Shown: positions 7,521 through 13,664 of the stretch, piece after piece
Layout: every line of letters starts with the position of its first letter
Position numbering within the stretch: the first letter of the stretch is position 1
Assembly (NCBI GenBank): GCA_964484515.1
Contig: CAZAGT010000115.1
Location: 1-13,664, forward strand
Length of the DNA stretch: 13,664 nucleotides
Origin: CAZAGT01 sp964484515
Lineage (GTDB): Bacteria; Desulfobacterota; DSM-4660; Desulfatiglandales; HGW-15
Direction of reading: 5' to 3'
The notes under the pieces: generated by a model
Databases searched by the model: none
What the model was told of the DNA's origin: nothing
What the model saw: only the letters and a program-made list of their open reading frames with translations
Translations under genes and position numbers: made by a program

Positions 7521-8624
7521 TTACCGTCCGGTACCTAAGAAGACCTTAAGCACATCGTAGATGGTGTCTTTGTCAATGATTTCGGCGCTAAGCAGCTTTT
7601 CGTCTTCCCCCTTCCTATCCTGAATGACCTTCAAGAAATGCCCGGAGCCGTACATCCCTGTGACTTGACCATAACAAAACACATTGCTATCCGAGGTGAT
7701 CTCCTCCAGAAGGCGTAATGCTTTTTCGTCATCATCGTGGAAGTTGTCCCCATCCGTAAAGTGGAAGGGGTAAATGTTGTATTCTGCCGGTGAAAAGGTC
7801 TCTGCAATCATTTTCTGGCAGACCTCGTAAGCGGATGAGATCCGCGTCCCCCCGCTCTCCTTGGTGTGGAAGAAGGTCTCCTGGTCGACTTCTCTGGCCT
7901 GGGCGTCGTGAATAATAAAGCGCCTCTCAAGACCCTTGTACTGTGATATCAGCCAGGTATCGATCCAAAAGGACGTCATCCGAACAAGTTCTTTTTCCCG
8001 ATCTCCCATGGATCCGGACACGTCCATCATGTAAATAATAACCGCATTCGACTCCGGTTCGAATGTGGTTCGCCAGGAGCGGTAATGCTTGTCTCGTTTG
8101 ATTGGCCAGATCTCGGGCCGGTTCGGGTCATAGCTACCGGAAATGATCTGTCTGCGGAGGGCCTCACGAAAGGTGCGCTTGAAATGACGCAGGGATTCGG
8201 GACCGATCCTGGCGATACTCACATATTTGTCCTTTTCAGAGGCGATGTTCTTGCGACCGCGCGGCTCGATGTGGGGCAATGCCAATTCTTCGGCCAGAAT
8301 GTCGGCCAATTCCTCTATGCTCATCTCCACTTCAAGGATATGTTCACCCGGCTCGGAACCTGCCTGACCCTGACCCTCGCCGTCAGGATCATACGCCACT
8401 GGATCGCCCGGCTTGCCGTCCCCCTGGCCGATCCCCTCTGTCGCCTTGCCGAAGCGGAACCGCGGGAGTTCCAACTCAGGCAGAGGGACAGATACGAGAT
8501 CTTTACCCTTTCTCCCAATGAGATCACCGTGCGACAGGTATTTACGAATTCGCGATCGGACCGCCCCGCGAACAATCTTCTTGAATCTGCCCCGATCCGT
8601 TTCAATCCGCTTGGAAAGATACAT
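7521..8624 (-). CDS. yeaH: YeaH/YhbH family protein (DUF444) with a von Willebrand factor A domain
   Basis: This is the partner gene of prkA in most bacteria that carry it (YeaH in E. coli, YhbH in Bacillus). The 367-residue product has a basic N-terminus (SKRIETDRGRFKKIVRG), a Gly/Asp-rich flexible linker at about 64-92, and a C-terminal vWA domain. The MIDAS metal site is visible as DVSGSMG (201-207), the following Thr in GGTRIS (Thr260) and the Asp in HFTDGDN (Asp291). Such a domain suggests metal-dependent protein binding rather than catalysis. The length is a little below E. coli YeaH and near Bacillus YhbH. The ATG lies 10 bp after the prkA stop with GGACAGGGG upstream. The spacing of the three genes implies a single transcript. 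Confidence 0.95.
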   Translation of the reverse strand: MYLSKRIETDRGRFKKIVRGAVRSRIRKYLSHGDLIGRKGKDLVSVPLPELELPRFRFGKATEGIGQGDGKPGDPVAYDPDGEGQGQAGSEPGEHILEVEMSIEELADILAEELALPHIEPRGRKNIASEKDKYVSIARIGPESLRHFKRTFREALRRQIISGSYDPNRPEIWPIKRDKHYRSWRTTFEPESNAVIIYMMDVSGSMGDREKELVRMTSFWIDTWLISQYKGLERRFIIHDAQAREVDQETFFHTKESGGTRISSAYEVCQKMIAETFSPAEYNIYPFHFTDGDNFHDDDEKALRLLEEITSDSNVFCYGQVTGMYGSGHFLKVIQDRKGEDEKLLSAEIIDKDTIYDVLKVFLGTGR

Positions 8625-8634
8625 CGCCCCTGTC

Positions 8635-10698
8635 CTAATCCTTGGACTCGGCTTCCTTCAGGTCGCCACGGGCAAAGATGGAGGCTACGAAATTGAGTAC
8701 ATCCGTTGCGCAGGTCTCACAGTACCCATAATTCTTGATCATCCGATGTTTAACGACCTCGATCTTTTCCTGGGTGTCATGATCGACCACCTTTGAAACC
8801 AGGCTTGTCAATTTAATCGTATCTTTCTGGTCCTCGAACAGCTTCAATTCGAGGGCGCGATGAAGCCGTTCATTGGTCCGATAGTCAAACGTCTTTCCTT
8901 CAATGGCCAGGGCACCGATATAGTTCATAATCTCCCTGCGGAAATCATCTTTGCGGCTCTCGGGGATCTCTATTTTCTCCTCAATCGAACGCATGAGCTG
9001 TTCGTTCGGCTCCTCGTATTCCCCGGTGTACTTGTTTTTGACCCTCTCCCGTTGCGTGTAGGCCTTGATGTTGTCGATATAATTTGCGCACAGCCTTGTG
9101 ATCGCCTCTTCGTCCGCACAGATCGCCCGTTGAACCTCATTTTTGGTTATCTCGGCATACTCCTCCTTTACAACGGTCAACAGCTCCTTGAATCTCTTCT
9201 TCTGATCTTCTGAGGTAATGAGGCTGTGGTGATCAAGTCCTGATTCAAGCATGTTGAGCACCATGAAAGGATTTACGCAGGCATCCCCCTCATCGGACAC
9301 CAGCGCATTGGAGATCTTATCCTGGACATAGCGAGGGGATATCCCATCCATTCCCTCACGTTCTGCATCATCCTTCAATTCCTTGATGTTCTCTTCAGTG
9401 TATCCCGGAAGGGTCTTCCCGTTGTAAAGTTTGAGTTTCTGGAGCAACGTCAGGTTTGCCTTTTTAGGTTCCTCCAATCGCGTCAAGGCCGCCCACATGG
9501 CGGCCATCTCCAGCGTATGCGGCGCCATGTGCTTGCCTTCGACTTTTTCCTCCCGGTAATCTTTCTCATAGATCTTATACTCGTCGGACAGACGCGTGAT
9601 ATAGGGGATATCGATCTTGACGGTCCTGTCCCGCAGGGCCTCCATGAACTCATTGTTTTGTAGCTTCTTGTACTCGGGCTCGTTCGTATGTCCGATGATG
9701 ACCTCGTCGATATCTATTTGCGGAAATTTTTTCGGTTTGATGACGTGTTCTTGGGAAGCCCCAAGTAGATCGTAAAGAAAAGCGACATCCAGCTTGAGGA
9801 CCTCCACGAACTCGATCAGACCTCGATTTGCGACGTTGAACTCACCGTCGAAGTTGAACGCTCGCGGATCGGAGTCGGATCCGAAGGTCGCAATCTTGCG
9901 GTAGTTGATATCTCCCGTCAGTTCAGTAGAGTCCTGGTTCTTTTCATCTTTCGGTTGAAATGTGCCGATCCCGATGCGGTCCTGTTCAGAGAGAATGAGT
10001 CGCCGAACCTGGGCGTGCTCGTAAACCTTCTTAAGATCGCCACCATATTTTTGCATGAGCTCACTGAAGGTGAAACGGCAGAAGGGGCACAACTCACCTT
10101 CGATAAGGAATTTCAATTCGCCGTTGCGCTCACTGTTAAGTTTTCGCACAAACGGTGCGCGGATCTCCATCGGTATCAGGTGGAGCGGTTCTTCATGCAT
10201 CGGGCAAGGCTCTATGATCTCCTGGTGGTTTTGGTCTTTAAGAGACCAGGCAAAGGTGTAGAGGGCTCCCTCACCTGTCTTGGAATAGGCCTCTAAACCC
10301 TTCTTGAGAAGACGAGCGATCGTGCTCTTGGCGGATCCCACAGGGCCGTGAAGCAACAGGACGCGACGTTCCGTGCCATAGTGCCTGGCGGCCGACTTGA
10401 AGATGTTGACCAGGTGCATCAAAGGTCGCTCAAGGCCGTACACGGCATCCTCACCATGGTTTACTGGGTCGGCGAAGAACTTGTATCGAATAATCTTTTC
10501 TTTATTCTCTATATACTCCTCGGTTCCGTAGGACACGATCATGTCGTAGATCCGCTGAAACGCATTGCGAAGGATCGCAGGGCGCTGCTCGACAAGCTCC
10601 AAATAATCACCCACGCTTCCTTCCCAGTGGAGCTCTTGGTAGGAGCTCTCACGTGTGTATTCGTCGATGAGGGAAAAGAATTCCTGCTGATACGACAT
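8635..10698 (-). CDS. prkA: PrkA family AAA+ serine protein kinase (YeaG-like)
   Basis: This is the first gene of the operon. PrkA/YeaG proteins have an AAA+ ATPase domain and a C-terminal region related to protein kinases. E. coli YeaG acts in sustained nitrogen starvation, and Bacillus PrkA affects sporulation and has also been proposed to be a protease. The 687-residue product has Walker A GPVGSAKST (118-126). A CPMH (165-168) and CPFC (204-207) pair could form a zinc site. The block NRGLIEFVEVLKLD and a region ending IDEVIIGHTNEPEY (sensor-like) complete the AAA+ core, and a charged alpha-helical C-terminus follows. The ATG at 10698 has a near-perfect Shine-Dalgarno, AGGAGGTGA, at 10711-10703. 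A sigma-54 promoter and possible activator site lie upstream. It is slightly longer than YeaG (644) and Bacillus PrkA (631). Confidence 0.96.
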   Translation of the reverse strand: MSYQQEFFSLIDEYTRESSYQELHWEGSVGDYLELVEQRPAILRNAFQRIYDMIVSYGTEEYIENKEKIIRYKFFADPVNHGEDAVYGLERPLMHLVNIFKSAARHYGTERRVLLLHGPVGSAKSTIARLLKKGLEAYSKTGEGALYTFAWSLKDQNHQEIIEPCPMHEEPLHLIPMEIRAPFVRKLNSERNGELKFLIEGELCPFCRFTFSELMQKYGGDLKKVYEHAQVRRLILSEQDRIGIGTFQPKDEKNQDSTELTGDINYRKIATFGSDSDPRAFNFDGEFNVANRGLIEFVEVLKLDVAFLYDLLGASQEHVIKPKKFPQIDIDEVIIGHTNEPEYKKLQNNEFMEALRDRTVKIDIPYITRLSDEYKIYEKDYREEKVEGKHMAPHTLEMAAMWAALTRLEEPKKANLTLLQKLKLYNGKTLPGYTEENIKELKDDAEREGMDGISPRYVQDKISNALVSDEGDACVNPFMVLNMLESGLDHHSLITSEDQKKRFKELLTVVKEEYAEITKNEVQRAICADEEAITRLCANYIDNIKAYTQRERVKNKYTGEYEEPNEQLMRSIEEKIEIPESRKDDFRREIMNYIGALAIEGKTFDYRTNERLHRALELKLFEDQKDTIKLTSLVSKVVDHDTQEKIEVVKHRMIKNYGYCETCATDVLNFVASIFARGDLKEAESKD

Positions 10699-10893
10699 GA
10701 CTTCACCTCCTGTGTTGAGGTCCTGGCAGACCCTGAAGCGTCACGACATGCGCGCGGAGGCGAGTATGCACGGAGTGCAATAGCGATATGTGAACAGGAT
10801 ACAGACGTCCCGATTGAGGTCGTAGGGCCGCGAGAGCTTCAGAGTTGACCAGAGCACTGCAAGGACCGTAAGAATCTCCTCATGCCCTAAAAG

Positions 10894-10910
10894 AAGCAAG
10901 TAGCGTGCCA
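10894..10910 (-). promoter_or_regulatory. Sigma-54 (-24/-12) promoter for prkA-yeaH-spoVR
   Basis: On the minus strand, 10910 to 10894 reads TGGCAC-GCTAC-TTGCTT. This matches the RpoN consensus TGGCAC-N5-TTGCW exactly, with the invariant GG and GC doublets 10 bases apart. The inferred start is near 10884, giving a leader of about 185 nt before the prkA ATG at 10698. It is oriented toward the operon and lies in gene-free DNA. In E. coli, yeaGH is known to be under NtrC/sigma-54 as well as RpoS, which supports the assignment. Confidence 0.82.
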
Positions 10911-11011
10911 CTCGTCAAGACCTTGTCCCCGGCAAATTTGATGTCAGATCACACTCGAAAAGGCCTCGATCTTTTTCCAACCGAACCGTCTGTGAACCGC
11001 TGCAGTCTTCA

Positions 11012-11030
11012 TTTTGCATGCCTTGCAAAA
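11012..11030. promoter_or_regulatory. Palindrome, candidate enhancer-binding-protein site upstream of the sigma-54 promoter
   Basis: TTTTGCA at 11012-11018 and TGCAAAA at 11024-11030 form a perfect 7+7 inverted repeat around a 5-base spacer. The centre is about 137 bp upstream of the predicted prkA transcription start, within the usual 80-150 bp range for sigma-54 activators. The half-site does not match NtrC (TGCACC) or NifA (TGT-N10-ACA), so the activator is unknown. Confidence 0.5.
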
Positions 11031-11517
11031 CAGGGTAGCAAAAACGCGGCGCTAGGACGTCAATGAAATGACAGCTGGGCTCATGCCCACTCTCGTTTCA
11101 AAGCGCAACCGCTTCTTTTCCATCTTCAACCTACTCCTCGAGATGCCCAAAATCGGGACGGCTCCGTCTCTTACGGACACAGGGAAGGTCAAACGTTGAA
11201 GGGGTCACATTGGAGATTTGAGGAAAAAGGCGAGAAGGTCTCCTACGGTTGGATCTGTTCGTTTCGAGCTGCATGGACTATGTTAGTCTTCCATCGTACC
11301 ACTTGAAGAGTCGCGACGGATCATGTTTCACTCCGTGCGCGAATATAAAATCAAGGTTCAACGGCTTAATCTCAACAACGGGCAAAGAATAACGGACACT
11401 GTTTCTTTTCGCTCAACCAAGATTATGGCTATTCCAACTGTAGCAAAGCAAATTACTAAGTCTGGATGTCATTATTATATTTTTGTGCTTATTTTCTGCT
11501 ACCATAGCAAAATATTG

Positions 11518-11546
11518 TTGACTTTTTGTTGAAATTCTAGTTTACT
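11518..11546 (+). promoter_or_regulatory. Probable sigma-70 promoter for the histone-like gene
   Basis: TTGACT at 11518-11523 (5 of 6 to the -35 consensus) and TTTACT at 11541-11546 (4 of 6 to the -10 consensus) are separated by 17 bp. They sit in an AT-rich tract 32 bp before the ATG. The implied leader is about 25 nt and contains the strong ribosome site AAGGAGG at 11565-11571. Confidence 0.5.
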
Positions 11547-11577
11547 TCCTTAAAATGTCTTTTGAAGGAGGTATTCA

Positions 11578-11940
11578 ATGAAGCAATTGAAGAAGGACTT
11601 ACAGGCCGTAATGAAGGCGCTTAAAGCTCTTACCCAAAAGACGGAGCAGATAGCGAAAAAAATCGACAAGCTCGATAAGGCTCCTGCCAAAGGACGGCCG
11701 AAGAAGAAGGCCAAGGCCAAGACTAGGCCTGTCAAGAGGAAAGCTACTCGAAGAACGACAAAGAAGACTGCCGGGGATGCCGTTTTCGACATCATCAAGA
11801 AGAACAAGAAGGGGGTCAACACCAACACGCTCCGGAAGAGGACGGGCTTTGATGAAAAGAAGATCTGGAACATCATCAACCGCCTAAAACAACAACGCAA
11901 GGTCAAGAGCGCGCGGACCGGTATCTACGTCAAGATCTAG
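11578..11940 (+). CDS. Small lysine-rich histone H1-like protein with a C-terminal winged-helix domain
   Basis: The 120-residue, strongly basic product has three parts. Residues 1-34 are a heptad-like amphipathic helix (VMKALKALTQKTEQIAKKI) suited to oligomerisation. Residues about 35-64 are a Lys/Arg/Ala/Pro-rich tail (KGRPKKKAKAKTRPVKRKA) like bacterial histone H1 homologues. Residues 65-120 look like a winged-helix DNA-binding fold: GDAVFDIIKKNKKGVNTNTLRKRTGF, then KKIWNIINRLKQQRKVK and a wing ending GIYVKI. The likely role is nucleoid-associated DNA binding or local regulation. The ATG is certain, with AAGGAGG 6 bp upstream, and codon use looks native. It is monocistronic, with gene-poor DNA on both sides. 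The family name is not certain; the fold assignment is by eye. Confidence 0.85.
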   Translation: MKQLKKDLQAVMKALKALTQKTEQIAKKIDKLDKAPAKGRPKKKAKAKTRPVKRKATRRTTKKTAGDAVFDIIKKNKKGVNTNTLRKRTGFDEKKIWNIINRLKQQRKVKSARTGIYVKI

Positions 11941-11950
11941 TTTATTGCAA

Positions 11951-12063
11951 CCCGTTTCTGGACGCCTTCCTCTCTTTCGGACTGTACCCGATGATTTAAA
12001 CATGTGAGGCCCCGGGTAATTAAGCCTGTTTTGACATTTCGGGGCAGGCGTACCAGAAACGGG
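11951..12063. repeat. 113-bp element bounded by inverted repeats
   Basis: CCCGTTTCTGG at 11951-11961 is the exact reverse complement of 12053-12063. The pairing extends through ACGCC (11962-11966) to GGCGT (12047-12051) with a single bulged base. Inside, GCCCCG at 12009-12014 can pair with CGGGGC at 12040-12045. It begins 10 bp after the histone-like gene stop. It may be a terminator-like structured RNA, a MITE-type element or the end of a lost insertion sequence. No target-site duplication was evident. Confidence 0.5.
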
Positions 12064-12200
12064 AGCAGTATATTTCTCAAACAGCAGCCCCATCTCAACC
12101 CATTTAACGCCACATTCCGGACCGCCACCGACCCACTTGTTTTTCTTCCGCAGGTCGGACCTATCCCCCATTTAAGCTCCCCCTGTCGCTCATACCTCTC

Positions 12201-12240
12201 GCGGGGTGAGAACACTTCATTGGCGGGAGTAAGCCCCGCC
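12201..12240 (+). other. Mutually exclusive GC-rich hairpins in the spacer before the DUF362 gene
   Basis: GCGGGG at 12201-12206 can pair with CCCCGC at 12234-12239. GGCGGG at 12222-12227 can instead pair with CCCGCC at 12235-12240. The two stems compete for the same 3' strand. No T-run follows and no known riboswitch motif was recognised, so a regulatory function is only a possibility. Confidence 0.25.
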
Positions 12241-12535
12241 GCTGACCGCCTTAGCAACGAGTATGTGGACGTATCATGAGTCTCTTTGTCGCGTGGGAGA
12301 CAACGCATCATACGAGAATGAGATCCTAGATCATCTCTGATGAGCGTGGCATAGGTGAGTTCTATCTCCTGTCTCGATTTTCCCGACCTGATGGCTGATA
12401 CTCCCATTCCGTCGCAAGTTGCTGATTGGGTTTTGGTTCAATTAGGGTTGAAAAACAACGGCAAGGATGTAATAAGGTTTGGGTGCTCGGCGGCCGGTCG
12501 TTCGCCAAAAGCTTATGAACAGGAGAAGTACGAAT

Positions 12536-13606
12536 ATGCCTTCCGATGTGTTTCTTACGGAAATCACCACTCAAACGGAACAGGATCTCTTGCATCAAAA
12601 AACCCAACTGCTCCTGCGGTCGGTTGGCATCAAGAATACCATTTCCCCAAACCACCTGGTTGCCGTCAAAATGCATTTTGGCGAAAAGGGAAATGTGACC
12701 CATCTTCAACCGAGACACATCGAACCGATCATTCGGGCGGTCAAAAGGTATCAGGCCCGGCCCTTCCTGATGGATACATCGGTGCTTTACAGAGGGAAAA
12801 GGGCTGATGCGGTTTCCCACATCGAACTGGCACATCGACACGGTTTCACACTTGACGAGACCGATGCTCCCGTCATCATAGCTGATGGACTCGTCGGTGA
12901 TGACGACATTGAAATCAAGGTGGATGGGAAGGTCTTTGACGAAGTTTCGATTGCGCGTGAAGCCCTCAAGGCGAACGCTATGATTGTGGTGTCCCATGTG
13001 ACGGGCCATATGGGCACAGGCCTTGCCGCGACCATCAAGAACCTTGGGATGGGGCTCGCGAGTCGTAAGGGTAAGATGCGGCAGCATTCATCGATGAAAC
13101 CGCAAGTCGATACGAGCAAATGCAAGAATTGTAGCGCATGCTTGGAGTGGTGTCCTGAGGGTGCCATCTCACAATTTGGCAGTGTGACCCACATCGATCC
13201 AAACAATTGCATCGGGTGCGGTGAATGCTTAACGATGTGCCGTCACAATGCAGTAAAATACAATTGGGCGACGGAGAGCGCCGAACTTCAGCGACGTGTC
13301 GCAGAATATGCCCTTGGCGCTGTCCGCAGACACCCCGACAAATTCATCTACTTCAATTTCCTGATCAATGTCACCAAAGACTGCGATTGCGTCGGCCGGA
13401 AGATGAAACCCGTCATTCCAGACATCGGAATCATAGTCAGTCGTGATCCGGTTGCGGCGGACCAGGCGGCCGTCGATACGATCTCCGCCAAGGCGGGTAA
13501 GCCGTTTCGGGAGTTGGCTTATGCGCACATCGATGAGACGGTTCAACTCAATCATGCCCAAGAGATCGGTTTAGGACGCACGGAGTATAGACTCAATTTG
13601 ATCTAG
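12536..13606 (+). CDS. DUF362 domain protein with two [4Fe-4S] ferredoxin clusters
   Basis: The product is a cytoplasmic iron-sulfur protein of the DUF362 family, common in anaerobes; the function is unknown but presumably electron transfer. I chose ATG 12536 (MPSDVFLTEI, 356 residues), with AGGAG at 12521-12525, over an upstream in-frame TTG at 12479. DUF362 sequence fills both ends: VAVKMHFGEKGNVTHL (about 42-57), MIVVSHVTGHMGTGLAATIKNLGMG (149-173), and CDCVGRKMKPVIPDIGIIVSRDPVAADQAAVD (283-314) in the C-terminal part. Between them lies a bacterial-type diferredoxin insert. Cluster 1 is CKNCSACLEWCP (Cys196, 199, 202, 206). Cluster 2 is CIGCGECLTMCR (Cys225, 228, 231, 235), with Arg replacing the usual Pro after the fourth Cys. 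No signal peptide or membrane helix is seen. The gene stands alone, and the sequence ends 58 bp after its stop. Confidence 0.93.
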   Translation: MPSDVFLTEITTQTEQDLLHQKTQLLLRSVGIKNTISPNHLVAVKMHFGEKGNVTHLQPRHIEPIIRAVKRYQARPFLMDTSVLYRGKRADAVSHIELAHRHGFTLDETDAPVIIADGLVGDDDIEIKVDGKVFDEVSIAREALKANAMIVVSHVTGHMGTGLAATIKNLGMGLASRKGKMRQHSSMKPQVDTSKCKNCSACLEWCPEGAISQFGSVTHIDPNNCIGCGECLTMCRHNAVKYNWATESAELQRRVAEYALGAVRRHPDKFIYFNFLINVTKDCDCVGRKMKPVIPDIGIIVSRDPVAADQAAVDTISAKAGKPFRELAYAHIDETVQLNHAQEIGLGRTEYRLNLI

Positions 13607-13635
13607 TTGACTGCTGCTACTTTGGCCGATGGTTT

Positions 13636-13653
13636 TTGTGAGGCCCCTCACAA
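13636..13653. terminator. Perfect hairpin after the DUF362 gene
   Basis: TTGTGAG at 13636-13642 pairs perfectly with CTCACAA at 13647-13653 around a 4-base loop, 30 bp after the DUF362 stop. The T-run (13633-13637) precedes and partly enters the stem rather than following it, so it is not a textbook intrinsic terminator on the + strand. The position still suggests transcript end formation. Confidence 0.4.
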
Positions 13654-13664
13654 GAGTGTGTGGG

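Larger units (their letters stand above)
10699..11517. other. Gene-free regulatory spacer upstream of prkA and the histone-like gene
   Basis: I see no supported gene here. Frames open on the + strand (for example 10348-10848 and 11323-11532) are shadows of prkA or have no ribosome site or protein-like composition. The region holds the prkA leader, the sigma-54 promoter and the 7+7 palindrome. From about 11040 to 11400 I see nothing recognisable. Beyond 11400 the base composition becomes markedly AT-rich. Confidence 0.6.
11941..12535. other. Gene-free spacer before the DUF362 gene
   Basis: This stretch of nearly 600 bp has several frames open by chance on both strands (such as 11937-12407 on the minus strand), but none has a convincing start, domain or composition. 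It contains the inverted-repeat element at 11951-12063 and two competing hairpins at 12201-12240. The last bases hold the ribosome site of the next gene. Confidence 0.5.

Noticed and set aside
10348..10848. 166-codon open frame on the + strand overlapping the prkA start
   Set aside because: It lies antisense to the well-supported prkA N-terminus and contains the complement of the prkA ribosome site. It is a shadow frame.
12009..12045. Possible insertion-sequence end (GTAATTAAGCCTGTTTTGAC)
   Set aside because: It looked like a terminal repeat, but no second end, target duplication or transposase is in the window.
11937..12407. 156-codon open frame on the minus strand
   Set aside because: No ribosome site or recognisable domain. 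It runs through the inverted-repeat element and into the end of the histone-like gene, and the residues look random (arginine-rich with scattered Cys).
12430..12513. Stretch before the DUF362 gene reading KVWVLGGRSFAKSL then stop, resembling a transposase tail
   Set aside because: Too short, no homologous sequence upstream in the same frame, and other frames are equally open. Not enough to call an insertion-sequence remnant.
12355..12807. 150-codon + frame overlapping the DUF362 start
   Set aside because: It runs out of frame through 270 bases of the DUF362 gene, whose protein sequence is clearly conserved.
1..13664. Search for CRISPR arrays, tRNA/rRNA genes, toxin-antitoxin pairs or prophage genes
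   Set aside because: No regularly spaced direct repeats, cloverleaf sequences, small paired genes or phage proteins were seen by eye.

Overview
The window looks like chromosomal DNA of a Gram-negative, probably anaerobic bacterium, most likely a deltaproteobacterium (Desulfobacterota) or a close relative. This rests on gene content and style only: a Liv-type ABC transporter, a sigma-54-promoted prkA-yeaH-spoVR operon, a lysine-rich histone-like winged-helix protein and a DUF362 protein with two [4Fe-4S] ferredoxin clusters. No rRNA or tRNA is present to fix the taxon. The sequence is draft quality, with a 10-N scaffold gap in livG and a frame break in livH.

Region 1 (1-4977, + strand) is a complete five-gene branched-chain amino acid/amide-type ABC importer, livK-livH-livM-livG-livF. 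livK is bracketed by a 60-bp imperfect inverted repeat (48/60 identical). livG becomes one open frame if the N gap is collapsed on a 6-bp overlap of its flanks. livH appears to lack about 28-31 bp near its second membrane helix.

Region 2 (5080-10910, - strand) is the prkA-yeaH-spoVR stress/stationary-phase cluster, read from high to low coordinates with gaps of 10 and 7 bp. A canonical -24/-12 sigma-54 promoter lies about 185 bp upstream of prkA, and a perfect 7+7 palindrome lies at about -137, where an enhancer-binding activator would sit. Downstream of spoVR on the same strand are two overlapping open frames without normal starts, then a 153-codon gene of unknown function. These may be further operon members or decayed sequence.

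Region 3 (10911-12478) is mostly gene-poor. It holds one small gene for a coiled-coil, histone H1-like, winged-helix DNA-binding protein behind an AT-rich promoter. A spacer of nearly 600 bp follows, carrying a 113-bp inverted-repeat element and competing GC hairpins. Region 4 (12536-13606, + strand) is a DUF362/diferredoxin gene.

No CRISPR array, phage gene or intact transposase was found. The most distinctive points are the sigma-54 control region, the cysteine-rich insert in SpoVR, the inverted repeat around livK and the unexplained open frames after spoVR.
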